NCBI GenBank assembly: GCA_004011035.1
Contig: CP025734.1
Location: 2,874,001 to 2,938,000, forward strand
Origin: Bdellovibrio sp. qaytius
Lineage (GTDB): Bacteria; Bdellovibrionota; Bdellovibrionia; Bdellovibrionales; Bdellovibrionaceae
DNA: 64,000 nucleotides
Direction of reading: 5' to 3'
Part shown: piece by piece, positions 36,170 to 45,806 of the stretch
How positions within the stretch are numbered: the stretch's first letter is position 1
Layout of the letters: every line of letters begins with the position of its first letter
Translations under genes and position numbers: made by a program
The notes under the pieces: generated by a model
Database searches by the model: none
What the model was told of the DNA's origin: nothing
The model's input: only the letters and a program-made list of their open reading frames with translations

Positions 36170-37487
36170 AGGTTCCTACTGTGATCTGTTGCATTGTGCG
36201 TAGGCATTGATTCATGTTTGTTGATTCTTCGGTTTTTTGCTTTAAGAAATCGTTGATTTGATCAATCGCTTTAATAGCTTTATCGATTTTTGGATTTGCA
36301 CCGGTTTTGTAGGCTCCGATATTAATTAAATCTTCTGCTTCTTTGTATGTGGCCATTAATTCGCGAATTTTTAGCGCCATGCGTGTGTGATCAGGTGTAG
36401 TTACCGCTTTCATTACGCGGCTTGCGCTTTGTAAGATATCAATCGCTGGGTAATGCCCGCGTTGGGCTAATTGACGAGTAAGTACAATGTGGCCATCCAC
36501 GATTGAACGAACTGCATCCCCGATGGGATCATTCATGTCATCGCCGTCAACTAATGTTGTATAGAATCCAGTAATCGAACCAGCGCCATCGAAGTTTCCG
36601 GCACGTTCTAATAATTTTGGTAATGTCGAAAACACACTCGGTGTATAACCACGAGTTGTTGGCGGCTCACCGATTGATAAACCGATTTCACGTAACGCCA
36701 TTGCGAAACGTGTAACTGAATCCATAACTAATAAAACATTTTTATTATTTTTAGCAAAGTATTCGGCAATTGCAGTGGCAACATATGCTCCACGCATACG
36801 TAATAACGGGCTTTGATCACTCGTTACACACACTACGATTGTTTTTTTCATGCCTTGTTCGCCAAGTTCATGTTCGATAAATTCGCGAACCTCACGGCCC
36901 CGCTCGCCGATAAGCGCAATCACATTCACATCAGCTTCTGTGTTTTTTGCCATCATTCCCATAAGCACTGATTTACCAACACCTGATCCTGCCATGATCG
37001 CGACACGTTGTCCGCGGCCTGCAGTAAGTGTGGCATTGATAGCACGAACGCCCACATCTAATGATTGGCGAATCGGTGCACGGTGAAGTGGATTAACCAC
37101 ATCAGCATATAATGGAAATTCTTTAAAATTTTCAATCGGAGCTTTATCGTCAATCGGCAAACCCATGCCATCAACTACGCGGCCTAATAATTCTTCACTG
37201 ACTTTTACAGTTGCAATTGAACGCGATAAAGTAATTTTGCAACCTAACGAAACTCCACGCATTTCATGCAGTGCCATCATCAAAACTTGACGGTCTTTAA
37301 AACCCACAACTTCGGCTAACAACGGCTTTGTCGAATGCGGTGTTTCAATACTACAGATACTTCCAACTGATGCTCCCGGTAAGAAGCCTTTGATTAAAAG
37401 CCCTGTAACTTCTGTTACCTTGCCGCTATCTTCAGTCAGAGGGCAGTTTTTGATAATTTCTTCGTATTTATCAAAGCTAAGTTTCAC
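36168..37487 (-). CDS. fliI: Flagellum-specific ATPase FliI
   Basis: 439 aa, the expected length. The start is GTG 37487. F1-like ATPase with Walker A GSGVGKSVLM and Walker B VLLVMDSVTRFAMALRE, then REIGLSIGEPPTTRGYTPSV, a FliI hallmark. It energises export with FliH and FliJ. Begins 2 bp after the fliH stop. Confidence 0.96.
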   Translation of the reverse strand: MKLSFDKYEEIIKNCPLTEDSGKVTEVTGLLIKGFLPGASVGSICSIETPHSTKPLLAEVVGFKDRQVLMMALHEMRGVSLGCKITLSRSIATVKVSEELLGRVVDGMGLPIDDKAPIENFKEFPLYADVVNPLHRAPIRQSLDVGVRAINATLTAGRGQRVAIMAGSGVGKSVLMGMMAKNTEADVNVIALIGERGREVREFIEHELGEQGMKKTIVVCVTSDQSPLLRMRGAYVATAIAEYFAKNNKNVLLVMDSVTRFAMALREIGLSIGEPPTTRGYTPSVFSTLPKLLERAGNFDGAGSITGFYTTLVDGDDMNDPIGDAVRSIVDGHIVLTRQLAQRGHYPAIDILQSASRVMKAVTTPDHTRMALKIRELMATYKEAEDLINIGAYKTGANPKIDKAIKAIDQINDFLKQKTEESTNMNQCLRTMQQITVGT

Positions 37488-37489
37488 TT

Positions 37490-38290
37490 TTATGTCCCAT
37501 CATCATCAGATGATTCAACAGTGTCTTTAACTTTCGGAATGGCCGCTGATAACTCAACCCATACTTTTTTGAAACGTTCTGCAATACGGGCGTCGATGGC
37601 TCCGTAGTTAGTTTCAACGATACAACCACCTGCTTGAATTTGATCTGATGGCTGGATCTTAATATTTTCTAGAAATTCATATTTTTCATTATCACTATTT
37701 TTATAAGTCTCTAAAAATTGCACCTGTTCAGGCGCAACTAAGACTGTGACTTCTTCTTCAGCTTGGGCTGTGTGAATCGCACGACGGATCACTTCTAAAA
37801 CCATCTCTGGTTTTTGTTCGATATGATCGTAAGCTAATTTTTCTGCAATTTGATAAATCAAATTCATAATATGAGCTTCGTTATTAGAAATTAATTCGGG
37901 TTTCAAACTTTGGACTGATTCTAAAACTGCGCTTAAATCTAATAGGCCGCGGTCGATTTCATTATTTCTTTTTTCTAATGCGGCCGCATAACCTTCGTCT
38001 TTACCTAAAAGGTAACCTTCGTCGTAAGCTTGCTTTTGCACGAGTGCGATGCGCTCCAAAACTTTAAATTCAATAAGCGCTTCTTCAGATTGTTTTTCAA
38101 TTTCTTCTACGCCAGTGGTCGCACGTTGAACATCGCTTAATACGAAATCTGAACCATGCTTTTTACGTTCTAAATAATCAAGAGCCGCGGCTGGTGTACC
38201 CAGCACAAATTCGCGCGGTTGATACTCGAGCACTGTTGTATTTTGCTCGGTATCATTAGTTTTGTTCTTGATCAAACTAGACCATCGCAT
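37490..38290 (-). CDS. fliH: Flagellar assembly protein FliH
   Basis: 266 aa from ATG 38290, with AGAGGA upstream on the minus strand inside fliG; a TTG at 38311 is less good. The family features are a coiled-coil middle with GKDEGYAAAL and a C-terminal V-ATPase E-like domain. It binds FliI as a regulator. Overlaps the end of fliG by 14 bp. Confidence 0.88.
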   Translation of the reverse strand: MRWSSLIKNKTNDTEQNTTVLEYQPREFVLGTPAAALDYLERKKHGSDFVLSDVQRATTGVEEIEKQSEEALIEFKVLERIALVQKQAYDEGYLLGKDEGYAAALEKRNNEIDRGLLDLSAVLESVQSLKPELISNNEAHIMNLIYQIAEKLAYDHIEQKPEMVLEVIRRAIHTAQAEEEVTVLVAPEQVQFLETYKNSDNEKYEFLENIKIQPSDQIQAGGCIVETNYGAIDARIAERFKKVWVELSAAIPKVKDTVESSDDDGT

Positions 38291-39317
38291 CTTCAGAACT
38301 TCCTCTTGCAATAATTAATTTACCTTCAGCTTCTAATCTGCGCGCAACGTTGACGATCTCTTGCTGTGCACCCTCTACGTCTGATAGACGCGCTGGTCCC
38401 ATATTTGATAGATCTTCACGTAACATTTCAGCAGCACGAGCTGAGATATTTTTAAATACTTTAGCTTTGATATCTTCATTCGCTGTTTTAAGAGCAAGAA
38501 GTAATCTGTCATTCGGGCATTCTTTAAGAAGCAATTGAATACCACGGTCGTCGATTTTCGCAATATCTTCGAATACGAACATAAGTTTGCGAATCTCTTC
38601 GGCTAACAATGGATCTTTTTCTTCTAATCTAGACATAATTGTTTGCTCAGAAGATTTATCCATAACGTTAAGCATTTCAGCCACTGGTTGTACACCGCCT
38701 AATGAAGACTGCTCAACTGTTGAAGTCGCTGATAACTGCGCTTTTAACACGCGATCGATTTCGGCGATTAACTCTGGATCTACGTTATCTAAATGGGCCA
38801 TACGAAGCACAACTTCGGCTTGTAGACCTTCTGGTAAACGGCGTAATACATCGCCTTTTTTCTCGGGCTCTAAATGGGCTAAGATCACCGCAACTGTTTG
38901 CGGATGTTCATTCACTAAGAATGTTGATAACGATTTCGCATCAACCATTTCTAATGATTCAAGCGTACGACCGCCACCAGAACTGATATTTAAACCACCT
39001 AAAATGCCACGTGCGCGCTCTTCACCTAAAGCTTCGACGATTGATTCTTTACTTGAAGTGCGATCAGAGAAAATGAACTCATCAGACTCGCTGATGGTTT
39101 CATAGAACTCTTCTAATACATGCTTTGTTACACTTACGGGAACAATTTTAAATTTAGTCATTAAATGGATTAACTTTCTGATATCAGCATCATCCATTTT
39201 TTTAAATAAAATACGAATAGCATCTTGTCCTAAGTAATTGACTAAGATAGCAGCCTTATCAATGCCACGAAGCGTTTCATAATCTAAATTTTCATATTTC
39301 GAAACTTGCTTACTCAT
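38277..39317 (-). CDS. fliG: Flagellar motor switch protein FliG
   Basis: 346 aa. N-terminal FliF-binding domain (KAAILVNYLGQDAIRILFKK), middle domain with EHPQTVAVILAHLEPEK, and C-terminal torque domain with MFVFEDIAKIDDRGIQLLLK. It links the MS ring to the C ring and interacts with stators. Begins 3 bp after the fliF stop. Confidence 0.97.
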   Translation of the reverse strand: MSKQVSKYENLDYETLRGIDKAAILVNYLGQDAIRILFKKMDDADIRKLIHLMTKFKIVPVSVTKHVLEEFYETISESDEFIFSDRTSSKESIVEALGEERARGILGGLNISSGGGRTLESLEMVDAKSLSTFLVNEHPQTVAVILAHLEPEKKGDVLRRLPEGLQAEVVLRMAHLDNVDPELIAEIDRVLKAQLSATSTVEQSSLGGVQPVAEMLNVMDKSSEQTIMSRLEEKDPLLAEEIRKLMFVFEDIAKIDDRGIQLLLKECPNDRLLLALKTANEDIKAKVFKNISARAAEMLREDLSNMGPARLSDVEGAQQEIVNVARRLEAEGKLIIARGSSEDAMV

Positions 39318-39320
39318 AGA

Positions 39321-40970
39321 TTATTCCTTTCTAGAAACCCACATGTTGATAGCACTTGCTGCTTTTTCTTCATCTTTGGTCACTAGATTCATAATACGAT
39401 CTTTTAATAACTCTGATTCAGCTTTATCTGGATCAACTGAGTCTTGTAACATCGGTAATACGCCGCCTAAGCCTGGTAATGTATTATCGACTGCTTGTAA
39501 TTCTTCTAACTCTTCAATTGTACGAGGTAACATGTCTTCCACCGAATCTGTGAATGAGTCTGTAACCCATTGCATGAATGGACGAACCACTAAGAAGAAG
39601 AAAAGCATTAATGCAAAACCTAACAAGCCCCATTTAAATAAAGACTGGATAAGTTTTTTCTTCTCTAAACTTGTAAGTAATGTTTCGCTCTCGTTAAAGT
39701 CTTCAACTTTAAACTGAATCGATTCGATTTTAACACTGTCTCCACGAGCACCCACAAAACCAATCGCGCTTTTAACTAACGATTCATATTTTGCAATTTC
39801 TTCTGGAGTACGTGCAGCCCAAGTCGTTACTGGCTTACCGTCAGCACCAACTGTAGTTGTGTCAACGCCATCAACTAACACAGCTACGCTGATTTTTTCA
39901 ACGCCACCGGCAGCTTCACGAACGTTACGAACTGTTTTAGGCACGTCGTAAGTAATTGTTTTTAATTCTTTACGCACATCTTGTTTAAAACCAACTGAAC
40001 CCGTGTTGTCTTCAGCACCAGGCACATTAGAACGTGATCCTGGAACACCCGTTGGATTTGAACGTGAACCATCTAATGATTCTTCGTTTGTTGTCATACT
40101 GCGTGTAGCTGTTTTATCTGGATCAATAATTTCTTCAACTGAAGACACAACTCTGTGATTAATTGTCGCATCAACTTTAGTGACGATACGACCTGCGCCA
40201 ACAACTTTTGATAAGATTGATTCAATTCGTTCTTCTAAATCTTTTTCAACTTGTGATTTAAGCTCCATGATTTCATTTGAAGCTCCCAAAGCACCGTCAG
40301 ATTTTTTAGATAACATACGACCATGTTCATCTAATACAGTAACTTTTTCTGGATCCATGCCTTCAACCGCATTGGCGATTAAATAACGAATACCACGAAC
40401 TTGCTCAGGTGATAATTGTTTACCTGAATTAAGAGCAACAACCACCGACGCTGATGGCGGAGTTGATTCTTCCATTAAAGTTTTCTTCTGCGGTAATGCT
40501 AAAATAACTTTTGACTGCTTAACGGCAGTTAAAGTGTTAATCGCGCGCATTAATTCGCCTTGAAGAGCTCTTTGATAATTAATTTTTTGCGTGTATGAGT
40601 TAGCTCCGAAATTTTCTTTTTCAAAAATCTCTAAACCAATGCTTCCCATATTTGTAGAACCGACTTCAGTAGATAATTGCATCAATGTCGCATGCAAAAA
40701 TTCTTTAGGTACTGTGATCGTCGAACCATCTTCCATAACACGGTATGGAATTTGTTTTGCATTTAATTTTCCGATGATCACAGGAACTTGATCAGAAGCG
40801 ACGTTTTTAAATAAAACTTCGTAATCTTTTCCTGAAGCCATGAAAAACACAAAACCAATCGCCATAACGACGATGAGTCCCGAGGCTACGAAAGCCATAC
40901 GCTTGGTTGGACCAAGCGATTTGTAAAATTCATTCAGCTGAGCAATTAGGCCACCAAATAACTTAGTCAC
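39321..40970 (-). CDS. fliF: Flagellar MS-ring protein FliF
   Basis: 549 aa, with GTG 40970 as start. Two membrane segments: residues about 24-45 and about 445-465. The periplasmic ring-building motifs are YEVLFKNVASDQVPVIIGKL, INYQRALQGELMRAI, and VVALNSGKQLSPEQVRGIRY. The C-terminal tail binds FliG (DRIMNLVTKDEEKAASAI). It scaffolds the export gate. Immediately follows fliE. Confidence 0.96.
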   Translation of the reverse strand: MTKLFGGLIAQLNEFYKSLGPTKRMAFVASGLIVVMAIGFVFFMASGKDYEVLFKNVASDQVPVIIGKLNAKQIPYRVMEDGSTITVPKEFLHATLMQLSTEVGSTNMGSIGLEIFEKENFGANSYTQKINYQRALQGELMRAINTLTAVKQSKVILALPQKKTLMEESTPPSASVVVALNSGKQLSPEQVRGIRYLIANAVEGMDPEKVTVLDEHGRMLSKKSDGALGASNEIMELKSQVEKDLEERIESILSKVVGAGRIVTKVDATINHRVVSSVEEIIDPDKTATRSMTTNEESLDGSRSNPTGVPGSRSNVPGAEDNTGSVGFKQDVRKELKTITYDVPKTVRNVREAAGGVEKISVAVLVDGVDTTTVGADGKPVTTWAARTPEEIAKYESLVKSAIGFVGARGDSVKIESIQFKVEDFNESETLLTSLEKKKLIQSLFKWGLLGFALMLFFFLVVRPFMQWVTDSFTDSVEDMLPRTIEELEELQAVDNTLPGLGGVLPMLQDSVDPDKAESELLKDRIMNLVTKDEEKAASAINMWVSRKE

Positions 40971-40971
40971 A

Positions 40972-41298
40972 TTATACCTGCATTCTCATGATTTCTTGGT
41001 ACGCATCGATAATTTTATTTCTAACTTGAACCATCGTACGCAATGCGATGTCAGCTTTTTCTGCTGATAACATAACGCCCGCGATATCATCTGTTTTTCC
41101 AGTTGCAAGTTCTTGCATCTTTACATCAGATTCTTTTTGCACTTCATTCACTTTGCCAATGGCATCAGTTAATGTATCAGCAAAAGTTTTTCCGGCTTCG
41201 TTAGTTTGTGCAGTTTGATTTAAATCCGCAGAAGAACCAACACGTGTGCCGCCTGCTTCAACAAATCTATTCGCATTTGAGATATTTAAACCATCCAT
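40972..41298 (-). CDS. fliE: Flagellar hook-basal body protein FliE
   Basis: 108 aa from ATG 41298, with GGGAG just upstream; a TTG four codons earlier is less likely. The C-terminal region AEKADIALRTMVQVRNKIID is the family signature. It joins the MS ring to the rod. In the usual order flgB-flgC-fliE-fliF. Confidence 0.92.
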   Translation of the reverse strand: MDGLNISNANRFVEAGGTRVGSSADLNQTAQTNEAGKTFADTLTDAIGKVNEVQKESDVKMQELATGKTDDIAGVMLSAEKADIALRTMVQVRNKIIDAYQEIMRMQV

Positions 41299-41316
41299 GG
41301 TCGCTCCCAATTTTTA

Positions 41317-41353
41317 GGGCTTAGGCAGCCCCGACCCGGCAATTATTGCTGGG
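41317..41353 (-). other. Hairpin spacer between flgC and fliE
   Basis: Two stems: GGGCT/AGCCC (41317-41331) and CCCGGCAAT/ATTGCTGGG (41335-41353; on the transcribed strand one pair is an A-C mismatch). No T-run. Same design as in the other spacers of the cluster. Confidence 0.5.
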
Positions 41354-41367
41354 GTTTATATTATTAA

Positions 41368-41811
41368 TTATCTACCAATTTCAAGTGCACTTAAAGCCAT
41401 ATCTTTAGTTGCCTGCACAGCCTGTACGTTAGCCTCGTACGACCGTGTAGCTTGTATCATGTTGGTCATTTCTTCCATCAAGTTGATATTCGGGTAAGCT
41501 ACAAATCCGTCGGCGTTTGCATCAGCGTGGCCTGGCTCATATTTCATAATGGGACCTTTTTTATCGTAGGTGATGTCAGTCACCTGGACCCGACTAAAAT
41601 CTTTTTGCGGATCATTAACCCCAACGATATCACCAAACGTCTTACCATCTGGCATGGCCTCGAAAACCACGTCCTTGCGGCGGTACGGGCCGCCTTCTGG
41701 AGTTTTAGTCGTATTAATATTGGCAATGTTTGAAGAAATAGTGTTCATGCGCGTACGTTGCGCTGCCATACCACTTCCGCTAATTCTAAAGCCCGATAAA
41801 AAATCTGACAC
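41368..41811 (-). CDS. flgC: Flagellar basal-body rod protein FlgC
   Basis: 147 aa. GTG 41811 follows GGAGG. N-terminal rod motif MAAQRTRMNTISSNIANINTT and C-terminal TNMIQATRSYEANVQAVQ. It forms part of the proximal rod with FlgB. Confidence 0.94.
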   Translation of the reverse strand: MSDFLSGFRISGSGMAAQRTRMNTISSNIANINTTKTPEGGPYRRKDVVFEAMPDGKTFGDIVGVNDPQKDFSRVQVTDITYDKKGPIMKYEPGHADANADGFVAYPNINLMEEMTNMIQATRSYEANVQAVQATKDMALSALEIGR

Positions 41812-41823
41812 TTGTTACCTCCG

Positions 41824-41866
41824 CGCACCTTAGGTGCGACCTATTATCCTCGTGTATGAAACACGA
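41824..41866 (-). other. Hairpin spacer between flgB and flgC
   Basis: Two perfect 6-bp stems in a 55-bp gap: CGCACC-TTA-GGTGCG (41824-41838) and TCGTGT-ATGAA-ACACGA (41850-41866). No T-run. Confidence 0.55.
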
Positions 41867-42229
41867 CTATTTACTTTCGATCGCGTATTTTAATGAGGCC
41901 ATTTTTTTATTAATTAATTGCAAAGCTGATTTATAAAGAATCGAGTTCTCAGCAAGTGCTGACATTTCTTTTTCCATATCCACAGTATTGCCATCGTTGC
42001 TGACTGCGGCTTCTGGGTTATCAAAAATTTCAGCATTAACTGGCAATGCACCAGCTTCTGTACCACCAAGTTCTAAAGATTTAGCCAAAGCCTCTTCAAA
42101 TTCAACTTTTTGCGCTTTGTAACCTGGCGTTTCGTGATTCGCAATATTACTTGCTGTCACGTTGTGCGTGATTTGGCGCATGCGGATCGAAGTTGCAAGA
42201 GCATCTGTTGTTTTATCAAACAAGCTCAT
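41867..42229 (-). CDS. flgB: Flagellar basal-body rod protein FlgB
   Basis: 120 aa. Rod motif ITHNVTASNIANHETPGYK near residues 21-39, and SILYKSALQLINKKMASL at the end. Its ATG overlaps the stop of the upstream regulator-like gene by 4 bp, so the regulator-like protein is part of this operon. Confidence 0.94.
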   Translation of the reverse strand: MSLFDKTTDALATSIRMRQITHNVTASNIANHETPGYKAQKVEFEEALAKSLELGGTEAGALPVNAEIFDNPEAAVSNDGNTVDMEKEMSALAENSILYKSALQLINKKMASLKYAIESK

Positions 42230-42927
42230 AGGTAACCCTCCTGGCGGTATTGGTTCAGTTTATTTCTTAAAGTACGAATTGAAATTCCAAGAATTTCTGC
42301 AGCCTTAGTTCTATTTTGCTGAGCGAAAAATAACGTTTGCAAAATATACTGGCGCTCGACGTTTTCTAATTTTAAACCCAATGAAAAATGCATATCGCGG
42401 TTGGTTTCTTCAAGTCTTAAATCTTCTGGCTCGATCACATTTTTTTGGCAAGATTGAACCGCTTGCTCTAAAGAGCGTTCAAGTTCAGGAAACTCACCCG
42501 GCCAAGTATAAGCCAAGATTTTTTCTTTGGCTTTTTCAGAAATTAAAATTCTTCCTGACCCGTTCATTAATGCCTGCACTTGAATATGAAACTCAGCTAA
42601 AGCGATAAGATCATCTCTTCTTTCAGCTAATGAGGGCATTTGGATCACGAAAATATCGTTATCCATTTTTACATCATCTGCATCATGACAGATATAAATC
42701 TTATGATCTTCAATAAGTGAAAGTTCGCTTAATTCGACAACTTCAAATTGTGAAAGCTTAAGACTTAATTTTTGTAAGTGCTGTGCTAAGGTTTTACGAC
42801 CTGAGCCTTTGGTTCCCTTAATCACTACGGTTTTATAGTCACCGATAGATGGGTTACCTAATTTTTGCACGATATTAACCATAACTTGTGAACTGCAGTT
42901 CACTGAATTAAACTCTGCAAAACTCAT
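42226..42927 (-). CDS. Degenerate sigma-54-activator-like protein
   Basis: 233 aa. It has a Walker A motif (KGTKGSGRKTLAQHL, residues about 38-52), part of the AAA+ helical domain (ILAYTWPGEFPELERSLEQA), and a clear Fis-type helix-turn-helix (TKAAEILGISIRTLRNKLNQ) at the C-terminus. It lacks a receiver domain, the GAFTGA loop, and a canonical Walker B (the nearest is IYICHDADD). It therefore should not activate sigma-54 RNA polymerase by itself and may be a DNA-binding modulator or a partner of a full activator. Overlaps both neighbours by 4 bp. Confidence 0.75.
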   Translation of the reverse strand: MSFAEFNSVNCSSQVMVNIVQKLGNPSIGDYKTVVIKGTKGSGRKTLAQHLQKLSLKLSQFEVVELSELSLIEDHKIYICHDADDVKMDNDIFVIQMPSLAERRDDLIALAEFHIQVQALMNGSGRILISEKAKEKILAYTWPGEFPELERSLEQAVQSCQKNVIEPEDLRLEETNRDMHFSLGLKLENVERQYILQTLFFAQQNRTKAAEILGISIRTLRNKLNQYRQEGYL

Positions 42928-45776
42928 TTTGCATCCTCCGCTTTTTCAGACTTCGACATTGCTGGAATACGTTTTAAATATTTTTTATTTTCTTCGCTCC
43001 AGTTTGAATCGCGCATTTTGTTTTTCGCTAACTGGTCCCAAAAAGCTGATTCGTTGCCTTTAAGTTCGGCCCACACATCACTTGCTTTTTTCATTTCACC
43101 TTGATTGAAATACAAATCTCCCAATTTATATCTGTAAGCTGAAAGATTTTCTTTAGTTTCAAAATTTGATAATAAGTTTGAAATAGTTTTAATTGCTAAA
43201 TCAGATTTTTTTTCGTTAATAGCCACATCAGATAATTTTTTATAGGCTTCTAATTTGTATTTATCTGAAACCTTACTTTTTAAAAGTTCATTTAAATTTT
43301 CAATCGCTAAATCTGGTTGTTTACGCTTGATTTCTAAATCAGCTAAATGAATCACGCTCGGCGCTAGTAATTCAGCTTTTTCTTTCCAAACTTTAGTTAA
43401 TTCAGATAAATATCTAACCGCCGCATTCAGCTCGCCTTTTTTCTCATAAAGTAAAGCTGTGTAATGAACACGGTTAATCTGATCTTGCACTGATAATGAG
43501 TCAGGATTTTTGATCGACTGCATTTTTTCATAAGCTTCTTGAAAGCGATTTTCTTCATACAAGCACTGCGCTTGCATTAAATTAATCACATCTTCAGTAG
43601 GAATATCTTGATTCGCACGAATCGCAATTGAAACAGCATCGTCTTTTAATAAACCAATTTGTTTACGTAATTTATCGTACTGTTTTAAAGCCGTATTATA
43701 TGAACCCGCTGATTGGTAAGCTTTAGCGACGTAAAAATTAGTATCAATACGAGGTTGTGCTTTTAACCAAGTGTCGGCGAAGCGTTTATACGATTTTAAA
43801 ACATTTTGAAAATCGTCTTTTGATGAATATTCTTTCATCTGATCGTTAATGTTGCGCATGATACGCAATGTAACTTGAAACGAATCGGGCTTGTTCGGTT
43901 CTTTTTGGTAAAAGTGAGTTAGAATTTCAATCGCTTTATCGTACTCTTTACGGCGTGAATAACCATCAGCCACCATCGTTGTTTTAAACTGTTGAATGTC
44001 TTCAAGTTTACTTTGCTCTGCTAACTCATTCATTTTAGCGATAGTTTCTTTAACTTCTTGTTCTTTCATCACTTTCATACGCGTACTTAATAAATGTAAG
44101 CGCGGAACAACCGTCTTAGGGTTATCACCATAACGAAAATGAGTTTCTAGATAGGCACCCACTGATTTTGATTGATCAGCACCTAAAATTTCTAGCAATT
44201 CACCTACGCGAGTTAATGCATAAGGCGCGTAATCATGCGCCGGAAAACGTTGCACGAATTCTAAAGCTTGCGAATGTGAAAGCTCAGGTAATTTCAAACG
44301 AAACAAAGCTTCCATACGATTAAAATGCGAATTTGGGAATAGCTGTGTGAATTTTGGATATTTCTTAAAAGCTGTATCGAAAGCTTCAACTGATTCACGG
44401 TACTTACCTTGATCAAAGTAAAAATCACCTTTGCGGTAACCTGCCTCAGCGCGATTCATATCGTTCTTAGTTGTTTTTTCAACATCTTCTAATAGGGATA
44501 AGCCATCTTCTAATTTGTTAGCTTTCAGCATAGCTAAAGCTAAACCTAATTTAGCGTACTCTTGTGAAGGACGGCCTTTATACGCAGGGTTTTCAACGTG
44601 GGCGCTTAGTTTTCTAATCGCCGTTAAATAATCTTTTTTATCTAAATTTAAAAACCCTAATAATAAAGATGTGCGCTCATTTAATTTCGAATTCGGATAC
44701 TTCGCCAACGCTTTTGAATAGTACTGAATACCTTCATCAAAAAACTTAGCATCACCTGTTTCGCGCCAAGTTTGAATGTTCAAATCAGCATTCATATAAT
44801 AGATTTGTTCAAGGTATTGAGAATTAGGATACTTATCTTTACTTTCAAACCAACCTGTTGTTTTTTTAAGAACTAAAGTTCTTTTACGATCATATAAAAG
44901 CTTTAATAAACGGGCTTGTTTGTTTTCTTCACCTTCAGTTTGAGCGATTTCATACTCTGGAGGATTATTTTTCATGGCTGTCCAGAAATTCATTTCATGG
45001 TCCAACATCGGAAAACGTAAATAGTAATTAGCTAAGCCTTTGATAATGGCGTTTTTCTTAATTTCGATTTCTTTAATTTTAAAACGGTGAAATTTTTCGT
45101 CTCCGCCGTCAAATAATCCTGATTTTAAATCTACGTCTTGTTGTACAAACGTTAAAATACCATTTTCTTCTTCAATCTTTAAGGCATCAACATCAGCTGG
45201 AAAACGAGAAGGGCTTTGATGTTTTTTATCTAAAGCTAATTTAGCAGGGTTACTGCCGCCCTTTTTAACTTTATCAGCTTTTTTACCTGTAGCTTTACCT
45301 GTTGAAGTGTCAGTGGCTTCTTCGGCATAAGGCACAACTGCGCCATTGCCTGTCACTTTAGGAGCTTTAATGCGTTCGTCGTTTTTATAAAAATCGACAA
45401 CGAGTTTTGAAGGTTGATCTGTTAAATAATCAAAAGCATCAATTGAATCATTAGCTAAAGTGAATTCAATCACTGTAAAACCATCAACGCCTTTGGGTAA
45501 AACCTTTACGTCTTTAACAAATGGATTTTGAATAGACTTTAAATTGCGGGTTGAATTTTCATCCAGACCTTTGACCTGCAATTGCACTTTTACATTTTTG
45601 CCATCTTGAACACGCTTTAAATCGTAATCCCAATTTTTTTGACCACTGACTTCAAAATTCAAAGTTTCACCTTGAACTTTTAAGTTAGCTTGCATGTTAG
45701 CAGCCCAAGACTTAGGTAAAGAAATTCCTAAGATTAAAAGTGTTGCTGTAGTGATATTTAAAAAATGCTTTTTCAT
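42924..45776 (-). CDS. Large secreted TPR-repeat protein, first gene of the flagellar cluster
   Basis: 950 aa. Signal peptide ends near SWA-AN. Residues about 27-130 look like an AMIN-type beta domain (LVVDFYKND). From about 300 onward come many TPR units, for example YRKGDFYFDQGKYRESVEAF. It probably scaffolds or helps assemble the basal body or anchor it in the wall. ATG 45776 has no ribosome binding site, and a sigma-54 promoter match ends about 15 bp before it. I do not recognise a named family. Confidence 0.8.
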   Translation of the reverse strand: MKKHFLNITTATLLILGISLPKSWAANMQANLKVQGETLNFEVSGQKNWDYDLKRVQDGKNVKVQLQVKGLDENSTRNLKSIQNPFVKDVKVLPKGVDGFTVIEFTLANDSIDAFDYLTDQPSKLVVDFYKNDERIKAPKVTGNGAVVPYAEEATDTSTGKATGKKADKVKKGGSNPAKLALDKKHQSPSRFPADVDALKIEEENGILTFVQQDVDLKSGLFDGGDEKFHRFKIKEIEIKKNAIIKGLANYYLRFPMLDHEMNFWTAMKNNPPEYEIAQTEGEENKQARLLKLLYDRKRTLVLKKTTGWFESKDKYPNSQYLEQIYYMNADLNIQTWRETGDAKFFDEGIQYYSKALAKYPNSKLNERTSLLLGFLNLDKKDYLTAIRKLSAHVENPAYKGRPSQEYAKLGLALAMLKANKLEDGLSLLEDVEKTTKNDMNRAEAGYRKGDFYFDQGKYRESVEAFDTAFKKYPKFTQLFPNSHFNRMEALFRLKLPELSHSQALEFVQRFPAHDYAPYALTRVGELLEILGADQSKSVGAYLETHFRYGDNPKTVVPRLHLLSTRMKVMKEQEVKETIAKMNELAEQSKLEDIQQFKTTMVADGYSRRKEYDKAIEILTHFYQKEPNKPDSFQVTLRIMRNINDQMKEYSSKDDFQNVLKSYKRFADTWLKAQPRIDTNFYVAKAYQSAGSYNTALKQYDKLRKQIGLLKDDAVSIAIRANQDIPTEDVINLMQAQCLYEENRFQEAYEKMQSIKNPDSLSVQDQINRVHYTALLYEKKGELNAAVRYLSELTKVWKEKAELLAPSVIHLADLEIKRKQPDLAIENLNELLKSKVSDKYKLEAYKKLSDVAINEKKSDLAIKTISNLLSNFETKENLSAYRYKLGDLYFNQGEMKKASDVWAELKGNESAFWDQLAKNKMRDSNWSEENKKYLKRIPAMSKSEKAEDAK

Positions 45777-45790
45777 CTAATATTGAACAA

Positions 45791-45806
45791 AGCATTTCAA
45801 GTGCCA
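45791..45806 (-). promoter_or_regulatory. Sigma-54 promoter candidate for the flagellar cluster
   Basis: On the minus strand this reads TGGCACTTGAAATGCT. Against the consensus TGGCACGNNNNTTGCW it matches all of TGGCAC and four of the five bases of TTGCW, with the exact GG to GC spacing. The GC element is about 16 bp from the ATG, so the transcript would be almost leaderless. Confidence 0.6.
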
